The notes: a model not told the origin generated them from the letters alone. A stretch of 15,551 nt of DNA from an uncultured Flavobacteriales bacterium (GCA_913041775.1 CAJWJW010000011.1:1-15551), one strand, 5' to 3'; positions 1 to 7,325 are shown, counted from the first letter of the stretch. Numbers and translations: made by a program.

Positions 1-96
1 GTTGTTTTATTAGTGATGTTCCAATTTGCCGCTATTCCATTATTGGTTTTGTTGTATTTATTCCTGTCTATCGCAACTCAGTTTTCTAGTAAATAA
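1..96 (+). CDS. C-terminal fragment of a membrane protein, possibly CDP-diacylglycerol-serine O-phosphatidyltransferase
   Basis: Frame 1 is open from the first base to a TAA at 94-96 and gives 31 residues. They are almost entirely hydrophobic (Val, Leu, Ile, Phe) and end in a short polar tail, QFSSK, so this is the last membrane helix of an integral membrane protein whose start lies outside the window. The pattern AAIPLLVLLYLFLSI resembles the end of bacterial phosphatidylserine synthases of the CDP-alcohol phosphatidyltransferase family, but the catalytic motif of that family would lie upstream and cannot be seen. The family name is a guess; that it is the end of a membrane protein is fairly safe. 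It is on the same strand as holA, 38 bases upstream of it, so they may be cotranscribed. Confidence 0.5.
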   Translation, partial: VVLLVMFQFAAIPLLVLLYLFLSIATQFSSK

Positions 97-134
97 TTAC
101 CGTCAATCCAAATTATTCGATTTAATTACAGCTC

Positions 135-1133
135 ATGACACACGAACAGGTTTTAGCAGATTTAAAATCCAAGAAGTACAGTCCCATTTATTTTTTAGCT
201 GGAGAAGAAACTTTTTATATCGATTTATTAAGCGATTATATTGAAGCTTCTGTACTCGATGAGTCGGAGAAAAGTTTTAATCAAACTGTTATGTACGGTA
301 GAGATGTAGAGATTGGATCTTTAATTTCTGCTGCTAAACAATTTCCGATGATGTCGGAAAACACCGTTATTATTGTTAAAGAAGCTCAGGATCTAAAGCG
401 AATTGAGGAGCTTAAAGCCTATGTAGATCAACCCTTAAGTTCTACAGTTTTGGTTTTGTGTTACCGAGGTAAGAAAATTGACAAGAGAAAAGCTCTTTAT
501 AAAAGTATTCAAAAAAATGGAATCTATTTTGAGAGTAATAAACTCTACGAAAACAAAATCCCAGAATGGATAAAAGGGTATTTACGAACTAAGGATTATA
601 CTATTGGAAATAAAGCTTCTGCTATGTTAACGGAGTTTTTAGGAACTGATTTATCTAAGATAGCAGGAGAGTTAAACAAGCTCTGTATTTTAGCTCCTAA
701 GGGTACTGAAATTAACGCAAAGCTTGTAGAAGAAAATATTGGGATTAGTAAAGACTATAATAATTTTGAATTGCAAAATGCAGTGATGAATAAAGAAGTT
801 CTAAAAGCCAATAGAATTGTAAAGTATTTTGAGGCCAACCCAAGAAATAATCCAATTGTAGTTACACTGTCTGTATTGTATAACCTGTTTAGTAAGGTTT
901 TAATTTTCCATTCATTAAAAGATAAAAATCCCCAGGCAGTAGCAAAAAGTTTAGGAGTGAACCCTTATTTTGTAAAGGACTATCAGAAAGCAGCACAGAC
1001 TTATAATTTAAAAGCGGCTGTAGGAGCTTTAGATTTACTTCGCGAAGCCGATATGAAGTCTAAAGGGTACAACAATCCATCTACCTCCCAAGCCGATTTA
1101 TTAAAAGAGCTTATTTACAAGCTTTGTTATTAA
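135..1133 (+). CDS. holA: DNA polymerase III subunit delta
   Basis: The 332-residue product has the length and layout of HolA, the clamp-loader subunit that binds and opens the sliding clamp in the replisome. The N-terminal AAA-like domain begins with SPIYFLAGEETFYID (about residues 17-31), the usual HolA opening in which the P-loop is degenerate and the subunit does not hydrolyse ATP. FPMMSENTVIIVKEAQDL (about 70-87) and LVLCYRGKKIDKRKALYK follow as in the family, and the C-terminal half is the all-helical collar domain. The ATG at 135 places the conserved block at its normal distance. There is no clear Shine-Dalgarno, as is usual in Flavobacteriia. The stop overlaps the stop of the convergent AMP nucleosidase gene by 4 bases, with no terminator between them. 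Identity is secure. Confidence 0.94.
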   Translation: MTHEQVLADLKSKKYSPIYFLAGEETFYIDLLSDYIEASVLDESEKSFNQTVMYGRDVEIGSLISAAKQFPMMSENTVIIVKEAQDLKRIEELKAYVDQPLSSTVLVLCYRGKKIDKRKALYKSIQKNGIYFESNKLYENKIPEWIKGYLRTKDYTIGNKASAMLTEFLGTDLSKIAGELNKLCILAPKGTEINAKLVEENIGISKDYNNFELQNAVMNKEVLKANRIVKYFEANPRNNPIVVTLSVLYNLFSKVLIFHSLKDKNPQAVAKSLGVNPYFVKDYQKAAQTYNLKAAVGALDLLREADMKSKGYNNPSTSQADLLKELIYKLCY

Positions 1134-1903
1134 TCAAACTTCAGGTGCTTTACTGTAAGTCCATTATTTTTTAATTCCATTAAAGCATCTAGGCCTATTT
1201 GAATATGGTCTTTAACAAATTCTTGATTTACCTTTTTATCGCTTTCTGATGTTTTTACTCCTTCTGGTACCATAGGTTGGTCGGATACTAAAAGCAATGC
1301 GCCACATGGAATGTGATTTGCAAAACCGACTATAAATAGTGTTGCTGTTTCCATATCTATTCCCATACACCGAGTTTCTCTTAAATAGTCTTTAAATTCC
1401 TCGTCGTGTTCCCAAACTCTTCTGTTAGTAGTGAATACTGTACCTGTCCAATAGTCTCGCTCATGTTTTCTTATAGTAGTAGAAATAGCCTTTTGTAGGG
1501 CGAAAGAGGGGAGTGCTGGAACTTCAGCCGGGAAGTAATCGTCAGAAGTACCTTCACCTCTAATTGCAGCTATGGGAAGTATAAGATCGCCCAATTGGTT
1601 TTTCTTTTTTAAACCTCCGCACTTGCCTAAAAATATAACTGCTTTAGGTTTTGTGGCGCTAAGTAAATCCATAATTGTTGCTGCGTTAGCAGAACCCATG
1701 CTAAAGTTAATCATTGTTACACCATTAGCTGTAGCATTTGGCATTGCTTTGTCTAAGCCATTAATTTCACATTTATGTATCTCAGAAAACTCATTTAAGT
1801 ATTGTTGAAAATTTGTGAGTAATATATAGTCACTCATATCACATACCTCTATTCCTGTATAACGTGGTAGCCAATTTTTTACTATCTCTTCTTTATTTTT
1901 CAT
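1130..1903 (-). CDS. amn: AMP nucleosidase, short Bacteroidota form
   Basis: The 257-residue protein belongs to the PNP/UDP phosphorylase superfamily and is predicted to hydrolyse AMP to adenine and ribose 5-phosphate in purine salvage. Visible motifs are FLGKCGGL (about 91-98, the glycine-rich phosphate-binding loop), RGEGTSDDYFP (115-125, base and ribose pocket), GIDMETATLF (181-190, the Met-Glu pair that contacts the ribose in this superfamily) and SDQP (207-210). E. coli Amn is nearly 500 residues and has an extra regulatory N-terminal domain; this gene has only the catalytic domain, as in other Bacteroidota. It is convergent with holA and divergent from the nuclease-like gene, with 52 bases between the two start codons that must hold both promoters. 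A different nucleoside phosphorylase activity is possible but less likely. Confidence 0.86.
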   Translation of the reverse strand: MKNKEEIVKNWLPRYTGIEVCDMSDYILLTNFQQYLNEFSEIHKCEINGLDKAMPNATANGVTMINFSMGSANAATIMDLLSATKPKAVIFLGKCGGLKKKNQLGDLILPIAAIRGEGTSDDYFPAEVPALPSFALQKAISTTIRKHERDYWTGTVFTTNRRVWEHDEEFKDYLRETRCMGIDMETATLFIVGFANHIPCGALLLVSDQPMVPEGVKTSESDKKVNQEFVKDHIQIGLDALMELKNNGLTVKHLKFD

Positions 1904-1955
1904 ATAGTCTGTTTGATTTAGTGATTAACGTATCTTAGTTCAATATTTATATTTT

Positions 1956-2402
1956 ATGCAGAATTTAAATTTACCGAATTATTCTTTAAAACTCAAAACG
2001 GAAGGACAGAAGACTTTTATTTTCGATCCTATAAGGAAGAAGTATTTAGTAAATACACCCGAGGAATGGGTGCGTCAGAATTTTATTCAATATTTAATTC
2101 ACGAAAAAAACTACCCAGCTTCTTTAATGGTTGTAGAAATGGGGATAGATGTATTAAACACTAAAAAACGATGCGATATTGTTTTGTTCAATACAAAGGG
2201 AAATCCTCATGTTATTGTAGAGTGTAAGGCACCTTCTATTAAAATATCTCAGGATACATTCGATCAAATTGCACGTTACAACCTTACTCTAAATCCTGAG
2301 TTTTTAATTGTAACGAATGGTCTTCAGCATTATGTTTGTGTAATGGATCACCAAAAAAAATGTTACCATTTCCTTAAAGATATTCCAACTTATAGCGCTT
2401 AG
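1956..2402 (+). CDS. Orphan type I restriction HsdR N-terminal-like (PD-(D/E)XK) protein
   Basis: This 148-residue protein is a single small domain resembling the N-terminal nuclease domain of type I restriction subunits (HSDR_N_2 type). The PD-(D/E)XK signature is intact: an early helix with Glu61, RCDIVLF with Asp74, VIVECKAP with Glu89 and Lys91, and QIARYN at about 104-109, matching the QxxxY motif seen in many restriction-type nucleases of this fold. No helicase domain follows, and no methylase or specificity gene is nearby, so it is not a restriction system as it stands. Small proteins like this next to holA are, to my knowledge, common in Bacteroidota, which suggests a housekeeping DNA role, but its function is unknown. 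Its TAG abuts the stop of the convergent methyltransferase gene with no gap. Confidence 0.8.
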   Translation: MQNLNLPNYSLKLKTEGQKTFIFDPIRKKYLVNTPEEWVRQNFIQYLIHEKNYPASLMVVEMGIDVLNTKKRCDIVLFNTKGNPHVIVECKAPSIKISQDTFDQIARYNLTLNPEFLIVTNGLQHYVCVMDHQKKCYHFLKDIPTYSA

Positions 2403-3116
2403 TTATTGCGCATGAATTAAGAAGATACAAGGCCTTTTATGGAGCTCTGGTTTAGCTGTTTTTTTCCATTCAGCTATCGTTCTCGTTTTAATATATTCTG
2501 TTTTTAAGCTTATATCGCATGCAATACATAATTTTGTAGTGCCTTGTAAGCTTTGGTAAAGCGTCTCAATTAATTTATTGTTTCTATAAGGAGTCTCAAT
2601 AAATAGTTGTGTTTGATCATGTGTTCTAGAAATACGCTCTAAGTCTTTTAACTTCTTTTTTATATCCGATTTATCAATCGGTAAATACCCATTAAAAGCA
2701 AAAGACTGGCCATTCATCCCACTCGCCATTAAGGAAAGTAAAATGGAGGAGGGACCTACCAGTGGAATTATTTTTATGTCTTCTCTATGTGCGATGTTAG
2801 CTATTTCTGCTCCAGGGTCTGCTACTCCCGGACAACCAGCGTCTGAGATTAAGCCAATATTTTTACCATTTCTACAGTTTGCTAAAAAGGAATGTAGCTC
2901 TTGAGCATCGGTATGTTTGTTAAGCTCGTGAAGTATTAGTTTCTCTTGTGAAACGGGTATCTCCATCAGTTTTAAAAATGCTCGTGCAGATTTGCTATTT
3001 TCAACTATGAACTCGTCTAATTTATGAATGGTTTCTTTTACAGAAAGGGGTAAAACCTTTGTTACATCACTCTCTCCAAGTGTTGTAGGGATCATGTATA
3101 GTATACCTTTAGACAT
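2403..3116 (-). CDS. SAM-dependent methyltransferase, RsmI-like (tetrapyrrole methylase fold)
   Basis: The 237-residue product is a short member of the RsmI/tetrapyrrole methylase family. RsmI methylates the ribose of C1402 in 16S rRNA. Motifs include LYMIPTTLGE at the N-terminus, SDAGCPGVADPG (91-102, the SAM-binding loop, normally SDAGTPxxSDPG) and PLVGPSSILLSLMASG (118-133), followed by FAFNGYLP. E. coli RsmI is about 50 residues longer because of a C-terminal extension that is absent here; short forms like this occur in Bacteroidota, and the exact substrate is less certain. I chose the ATG at 3116, which gives MSKGILY; a longer reading begins with TTG at 3131. The start overlaps the end of the phosphatase gene by 8 bases, so translation of the two is probably coupled. 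Confidence 0.85.
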   Translation of the reverse strand: MSKGILYMIPTTLGESDVTKVLPLSVKETIHKLDEFIVENSKSARAFLKLMEIPVSQEKLILHELNKHTDAQELHSFLANCRNGKNIGLISDAGCPGVADPGAEIANIAHREDIKIIPLVGPSSILLSLMASGMNGQSFAFNGYLPIDKSDIKKKLKDLERISRTHDQTQLFIETPYRNNKLIETLYQSLQGTTKLCIACDISLKTEYIKTRTIAEWKKTAKPELHKRPCIFLIHAQ

Positions 3117-3582
3117 CGAATTCTTTTTCAAGTTTATTTTTTATTTCTTCGCAAGCATCGTTTAGTAAACTGTAGACATTTTCAAATCCTTGATCTCCTC
3201 CATAGTAAGGGTCTGGCACAGCTTTGTTTTCCCCTGGCATAGACTCGTTTAATATCAAGTGTATTTTATTTTTATCCTCTTCTCTACTTGCTAGTTTTAC
3301 AATGTTGTTGTAGTTCGCGCTATCCATTGCGAAAATTAAATCAAAATCTTCTAGGTCAGATTTCATTAATTTCCGAGCTCTTTGGTCTCCTATGTCTATG
3401 CCATTTACTGTTGCTATATGAACAGATCTATGGTCTGGCCCCTCACCTATATGATGTGCTGAGGTACCTGCAGAATCTACCACTATTGGTAGATGTATGC
3501 ACTTGGATGCTAGTATCCCTTCCGCTATAGGAGATCTACATATATTTCCAAGGCAAACCATTAATATTGTTTTCTGTTTCAT
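3109..3582 (-). CDS. Low molecular weight protein-tyrosine phosphatase
   Basis: The 157-residue protein is a full-length low-molecular-weight phosphatase. The P-loop CLGNICRSP starts at Cys10 (nucleophile), with Arg16 and Ser17 completing the Cx5RS motif. The general-acid loop is DPYYGG (Asp124). VDSAGTSAHHIGEGPD and ARKLMKSDLEDFDLIFAMD are the other family blocks. It should remove phosphate from protein tyrosine or arginine residues, or from small phosphoesters, in the cytoplasm; the substrate is unknown. I chose the ATG at 3582 (MKQKTILMV), because the longer frame starts at TTG inside the T run of the upstream terminator. It sits 36 bases downstream of dnaA on the same strand, with a strong hairpin in between, and overlaps the methyltransferase gene by 8 bases. 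The order dnaA, phosphatase, methyltransferase looks like a conserved Bacteroidota arrangement. Confidence 0.92.
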   Translation of the reverse strand: MKQKTILMVCLGNICRSPIAEGILASKCIHLPIVVDSAGTSAHHIGEGPDHRSVHIATVNGIDIGDQRARKLMKSDLEDFDLIFAMDSANYNNIVKLASREEDKNKIHLILNESMPGENKAVPDPYYGGDQGFENVYSLLNDACEEIKNKLEKEFDV

Positions 3583-3616
3583 AAGCAAAAAAAAGCAGGA
3601 ATAAATCCTGCTTTTA
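3583..3616 (-). terminator. Intrinsic terminator after dnaA
   Basis: Bases 3591-3600 and 3606-3615 are a perfect 10-bp inverted repeat (AAAAGCAGGA / TCCTGCTTTT) with a 5-base loop. Read on the minus strand, the stem is followed by eight T (3594-3587), the classic form of an intrinsic terminator. It lies directly after the dnaA stop at 3619. Its T run ends only four bases before the ATG of the phosphatase gene at 3582, so it may also limit or attenuate expression of that gene. Confidence 0.85.
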
Positions 3617-3618
3617 AA

Positions 3619-5055
3619 TTATAGTTGTTGTAGTTCTAACTTCTTCTTTAGATCGTCTACATAGGTCCTAAACTGCTTGTCGGTATCAATAAGGTTGTTT
3701 ACGGTTTTGCAAGCATGTAAAACTGTTGCGTGATCTTTTCCACCACACTGTGCTCCAATACTAGCTAAAGACGATTTAGTGAGCTTTTTAGAAAAGAACA
3801 TTGCGAGCTGTCGAGCTTGAACAATTCTTCTTTTTCTAGTTTTTGAATTTAAGACTTCAAGTGTAAGTTCAAAGTAATCGCAAACTACTTTTTGTATATA
3901 GTCTATAGAAACTTCACGAGTTGTATTTTTCACAAAACGATCGATCATCTCTTTCGCTAAGCTCATATTTATCTCTCGTTTGTTTAGCGATGACTGAGCC
4001 AATAATGAAATTAATGCTCCTTCGAGTTCTCTAACATTAGAGGTTATACTATAGGCTAGGTATTCAATGACTTCTTCTGGCATTTCAATACCATCGGAGT
4101 AAAGTTTCTTCTTTAGTATTGTGATTCTAGTTTGTAAGCTAGGCGTTTGTAAATCGGCTGAAAGACCCCATTTAAAACGAGACAATACTCTTTGTTCCAT
4201 TCCTTGTAGATCTACTGGAGCTCTATCGGAAGTAAGTATTAATTGCTTACCCTGTTGATGTAAGTGGTTGAAAATGTGGAAGAATACATCCTGTGTTTTT
4301 TCTTTTCCTGCAAAAAATTGAATGTCGTCAATAATTAAAGCATCAATCATTTGATAAAAGTGAACAAAGTCGTTTCTAGAATTCTTTCGTATAGAGTCTA
4401 TAAACTGTTGTGTAAACTTTTCTGCAGAAACATAAAGAACTGTTTTTTCTGGATAACGGTCTTTAATTTCAATCCCTATAGAATGTGCCAAGTGAGTTTT
4501 ACCAAGTCCAACTCCACCATATAATAAAAGTGGGTTAAAGGATGTTCCTCCTGGGTTGTTTCCTACTGCATAACCTGCTGCTCTAGCTAATCTATTACAA
4601 TCACCTTCGATGAAATTCTCAAAAGTGTAGTTAGGATTTAGCTGCGATTCAATATTTATCTTTTTTAATCCTGGGATTACAAAAGGGTTTCTAATGCCTG
4701 CAGCAGCAATTTCTATAGGTACAGCAACTTTATTATTGTGTAAAGGGCCTCTGTTATTACTGGGTATTTTCACAGTGTAAGGGTTAGAGTTGCCGTAGGT
4801 GTTTTCCATAACAATGGAATATACCAATTTAGCATCTTCTCCTAACTCTCTTCCAATAGCGGTTTTTAAAAGCTTTATATAGTGTTCTTCAATCCACTCA
4901 TAAAAAAATTTACTCGGTACTTGAATATGTAATATTTGGGCTTTTAGCTTTATTGGGATAATAGGTAAGAACCAAGTTTTAAAACTTTGTTCCGAGATGT
5001 TATCCTTAATAAAAGCTAAGCAGTTTCCCCAAATATTTTCTGGTGTATTTTTCAT
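3619..5055 (-). CDS. dnaA: Chromosomal replication initiator protein DnaA
   Basis: The 478-residue protein is a complete DnaA. Domain I begins NIWGNCLAFIKDNISEQSF, the DnaB/DiaA-contact region. A short variable linker (about residues 85-135) is domain II. Domain III is the AAA+ ATPase, with Walker A GGVGLGKTH (from about 180) and Walker B LIIDDIQFF (from about 240). Domain IV carries the DNA-binding signature CGGKDHATVLHACKTV near the C-terminus, which contacts DnaA boxes. I chose the ATG at 5055 (MKNTPENIW), which places the Trp of domain I as in relatives; the longer frame starts at TTG 5070. A 166-base spacer upstream probably holds its promoter. I saw no cluster of canonical DnaA boxes there, so the origin need not be adjacent. 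Confidence 0.97.
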   Translation of the reverse strand: MKNTPENIWGNCLAFIKDNISEQSFKTWFLPIIPIKLKAQILHIQVPSKFFYEWIEEHYIKLLKTAIGRELGEDAKLVYSIVMENTYGNSNPYTVKIPSNNRGPLHNNKVAVPIEIAAAGIRNPFVIPGLKKINIESQLNPNYTFENFIEGDCNRLARAAGYAVGNNPGGTSFNPLLLYGGVGLGKTHLAHSIGIEIKDRYPEKTVLYVSAEKFTQQFIDSIRKNSRNDFVHFYQMIDALIIDDIQFFAGKEKTQDVFFHIFNHLHQQGKQLILTSDRAPVDLQGMEQRVLSRFKWGLSADLQTPSLQTRITILKKKLYSDGIEMPEEVIEYLAYSITSNVRELEGALISLLAQSSLNKREINMSLAKEMIDRFVKNTTREVSIDYIQKVVCDYFELTLEVLNSKTRKRRIVQARQLAMFFSKKLTKSSLASIGAQCGGKDHATVLHACKTVNNLIDTDKQFRTYVDDLKKKLELQQL

Positions 5056-5221
5056 CAATTTTAAGTGCAATAATTAAGGTTATACAATTATTGGTTTTAG
5101 GGGTCGATAACTTGCATTTTTCGATAAGGCAAATTTGTGAACAAAATAGTTAAGAAAAAAATGAAATGCCTATTGGATTATAACTTTGTTTTGCCTAACT
5201 AAGAGAACTGAATTTGTGTTG
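5056..5221. other. Intergenic spacer upstream of dnaA
   Basis: This AT-rich, 166-base spacer separates the stop of the metallophosphatase gene from the dnaA start. It should carry the dnaA promoter. On the minus strand two TTATCGA repeats (5110-5104 and 5127-5121) lie 17 bases apart in the same orientation; they differ from the DnaA box TTATCCACA at two or more positions. I saw no exact TAnnTTTG element on the minus strand here; the nearest is TATTTTG in ACTATTTTGTTC. No strong terminator hairpin for the upstream gene is visible. Confidence 0.4.
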
Positions 5222-6133
5222 TTAGCAAATATTCTCTGATTGGTTCTTAAAAACCAAGCTATTAGTGTCGTTTTGGAGCTTAACATCGATTCTGCCTAGC
5301 TTAATTCCTGCCCAACCTACTTGGGATATATAGGTAGTCTTACCTAGTGAAGTGCATATTTCTATCGGTTTGTCAAGAAATGTATGCGTGTGCCCACCTA
5401 GTATGACATCTATTTCTGAACACTGCTCTGCAAGTATAGTATCGGACACTTGTTTTGACTCATATTTGAGTCCTAAATGAGATAGGCAAATAATTAGATT
5501 ACAGCCCTTTGTATTCCTTAAATAACTGCTTAATTTTTGCGCAATTTCTATAGGTTCTTTATGCTTCGTTTCGCTGTACATTTTAGGGTCTACTAATCCT
5601 TTTAGTTCTATACCCAAACCAAAAACACCAATTGTAAAAGTTCCTCGTTTAAATATATGATAAGGTTTTGTTAAACCTTTCATCGATGTTTCTTCGAAGT
5701 CGTAATTTGCGCTAAGTAGTTTGAAGTTTGCAATCCTTGCTTGTTTCGCTAATCCATCAACTCCATTGTCGAAATCGTGATTTCCAATTGTTGCTGCGTC
5801 GTATTTCATCGCGTTCATTAATTTGAACTCTAATTCGCCACCGTAATAATTAAAATAGGGCGTGCCTTGAAACATGTCTCCAGCATCTAGCAGTAGTGTG
5901 TGAGTAACTTCCGTTCTTATTTTATTAATAAGTTCAGCTCTTCTTGCTACACCTCCCATGCCTGGGTATTTTTTATGATTTAACGGAAATGGTTCTATAT
6001 GACTATGTACGTCGTTTGTATGCATTATACATAAACTTTCTGTTTCTCTTCCAGCAAGTAATTCTGTTGGATTTAGAAAACTAACTGCACCTAAACTTGC
6101 TATTTGCTGTATAAATTTCCTTCTATTACTCAT
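5222..6133 (-). CDS. Tat-exported metallophosphatase, catalytic half of a split 5'-nucleotidase
   Basis: The 303-residue protein is the N-terminal calcineurin-like domain of a UshA-type 5'-nucleotidase. It starts MSNRRKFIQQIASLGAVSFL, a twin-arginine signal with a hydrophobic stretch, so export is predicted through the Tat route. All metal-binding motifs are present: HTNDVHSH (Asp41, His43), LDAGDMFQG (Asp86), TIGNHDFDNG (GNHD 117-120), LSHLGLK and GGHTHTF (246-250). The product stops after this domain and lacks the substrate-binding C-terminal domain, which is encoded by the gene just upstream with an 8-base overlap. Together they should dephosphorylate extracellular or periplasmic nucleotides. 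The ATG at 6133 is chosen because it starts right at the Tat motif; the ATG at 6151 would add MIIVLH. Confidence 0.9.
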   Translation of the reverse strand: MSNRRKFIQQIASLGAVSFLNPTELLAGRETESLCIMHTNDVHSHIEPFPLNHKKYPGMGGVARRAELINKIRTEVTHTLLLDAGDMFQGTPYFNYYGGELEFKLMNAMKYDAATIGNHDFDNGVDGLAKQARIANFKLLSANYDFEETSMKGLTKPYHIFKRGTFTIGVFGLGIELKGLVDPKMYSETKHKEPIEIAQKLSSYLRNTKGCNLIICLSHLGLKYESKQVSDTILAEQCSEIDVILGGHTHTFLDKPIEICTSLGKTTYISQVGWAGIKLGRIDVKLQNDTNSLVFKNQSENIC

Positions 6134-6827
6134 ATGTAAAACGATTATCAATAGTGCTTATTAAGGTGTCTATGTCTCTACACTCGATTAAGAGTACATC
6201 TCTAATTTTTAATCCTGTTTTAACCATGGCTATTGAATCTGCAAAAAAGAACATCTTGTCTCCTCCGTTTGCTAAGTAATCTGAGGTTGCTATTTTGATG
6301 GTTTTTTTTTGTGCTAAGGAATGCGAAATGTGTTCGTCTTTAATAACTACTTCAAGATTACTAATTGGATGTCCACCACTTATTTTTAAATAATCGAATA
6401 CTTTAGACATACTTGATCTAGGGATTTCGATAATTACTAATTCATTTTCGAAGGGCATTAATTGGAAAATGTCGTTTGTAGTAATTGATCCTTTAGGTAA
6501 TGTGCTCCTAATTCCTCCATAATTTAATAAACAAAAATCAACTTCAGAATTAATACTGCTGTGTTTGTAACATACATCTGCCATCCAATTATTTAGTCGA
6601 GATTCGGGTTTTTTCTTTTCTAAAAAATAGGGTGAGTAGCAAAGCACTTCATTCATTATGCTATCTAATCCTATTTTATACGGATTGTAAATGTCCTGTA
6701 CAGAAAGAGCTGGTTTTAGTTCTTGATCGATCGGAATACTATGTCCTTTAATATCGAATTGTATTGTACTATTTGGTTTGCAGCCTATTAAAACAGTTAA
6801 TAATAGTACGCTAATGTATAGTCTCAT
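6126..6827 (-). CDS. 5'-nucleotidase C-terminal domain lipoprotein, substrate-binding half
   Basis: The 233-residue protein has a lipoprotein signal: MRLYISVLLLTVLIGC, with the lipobox LIGC giving Cys16 as the lipidated residue. The body matches the C-terminal domain of 5'-nucleotidases, which binds the nucleoside: LNYGGIRSTLPKGSI (101-115), FQLMPFENELV (121-131) and TSDYLANGGDKM (181-192). No metal-binding domain is present; that is supplied by the next gene, whose ATG overlaps this TAA by 8 bases. The gene order is the reverse of the domain order in fused UshA proteins. The two products probably act as a complex, one anchored by lipid and the other exported by Tat. The gene is divergent from the thioesterase gene, with an 89-base spacer between. 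Confidence 0.88.
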   Translation of the reverse strand: MRLYISVLLLTVLIGCKPNSTIQFDIKGHSIPIDQELKPALSVQDIYNPYKIGLDSIMNEVLCYSPYFLEKKKPESRLNNWMADVCYKHSSINSEVDFCLLNYGGIRSTLPKGSITTNDIFQLMPFENELVIIEIPRSSMSKVFDYLKISGGHPISNLEVVIKDEHISHSLAQKKTIKIATSDYLANGGDKMFFFADSIAMVKTGLKIRDVLLIECRDIDTLISTIDNRFTYE

Positions 6828-6916
6828 AAAATTACTAGCTTTTATTTTTAAGAATAACTGTGAATTTGGATAACCTTTGCTTAAGATTAAATAAATTCGC
6901 GTACTAATTTACAATT

Positions 6917-7321
6917 ATGTTCGAACATCAAATAAAATTTAGAGTATTATATTCCGATACCGATAAGATGGGGTATATGTACTATGGACAATATGCTAAG
7001 TATTTGGAGATGGGTAGGGTAGAGGCTTTGCGAAGCCTAGGTTTATCTTATAAATCTATGGAAGATTCTGGTGTGATAATGCCTGTTTTAGAATTAAACC
7101 TCAAGTATATAAAACCTTTGTATTATGATGATGAAATTACGCTAGTAACCAAAGTGGTGAAAATGCCTGATACACGTATTTATTTTAAGTACGAATTATT
7201 GAATCCATCTGGTAAGCTAGCTACTGTAGCGGAAACAACCTTGGTGTTTGTAGACTGTTCTACAGGTAAACCTTGTTTAATACCTGCTAATTTTAAAAGT
7301 AAAATTGAAACTTATTTCTAA
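6917..7321 (+). CDS. Acyl-CoA thioesterase, YbgC/4-hydroxybenzoyl-CoA thioesterase family
   Basis: The 134-residue protein is a single hot-dog domain of normal length. The signature YSDTDKMGYMYYGQYAKYLE (residues 12-31) contains the catalytic Asp16 in the DTDxxG motif and the start of the central helix, EMGRVEALRSLG. VLELNLKYIKPLYYDDEI and the C-terminal strands complete the fold. It should hydrolyse acyl-CoA or acyl-ACP thioesters in the cytoplasm; the substrate cannot be read from sequence. The start is supported by the family opening (EHQIKFRVLYSDTD) and an AT-rich leader. The next gene starts 4 bases after this stop, so the thioesterase and the peptidase share a transcript even though no functional link is obvious. 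Confidence 0.9.
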   Translation: MFEHQIKFRVLYSDTDKMGYMYYGQYAKYLEMGRVEALRSLGLSYKSMEDSGVIMPVLELNLKYIKPLYYDDEITLVTKVVKMPDTRIYFKYELLNPSGKLATVAETTLVFVDCSTGKPCLIPANFKSKIETYF

Positions 7322-7325
7322 TAAA

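Noticed and set aside
26..244. 72-residue plus-strand frame overlapping holA
   Set aside because: It overlaps the membrane-protein tail and the holA start in another frame and resembles no family.
1956..2402. A restriction-modification or defence island around the HsdR-like gene
   Set aside because: No methylase, specificity, helicase or toxin gene is nearby; all neighbours are housekeeping genes.
5181..5188. TAACTTTG on the plus strand, an exact TAnnTTTG match
   Set aside because: It would drive antisense transcription into the metallophosphatase gene, no plus-strand gene follows, and no -33 element lies at a proper distance.
5056..5221. Replication origin next to dnaA
   Set aside because: No canonical DnaA boxes are present in the spacer; in many Bacteroidota the origin is not adjacent to dnaA.
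6865..6873. TTATCCAAA on the minus strand, one mismatch from the DnaA box TTATCCACA
   Set aside because: It is isolated. About three one-mismatch matches are expected by chance in a window of this length counting both strands, and no cluster or unwinding element is near.
7305..7325. Longer N-termini starting at TTG (peptidase 7305, dnaA 5070, phosphatase 3588, methyltransferase 3131)
   Set aside because: Each has an ATG a few codons in that fits the family start better; the phosphatase TTG falls in the terminator's T run and the peptidase TTG lies inside the thioesterase gene.
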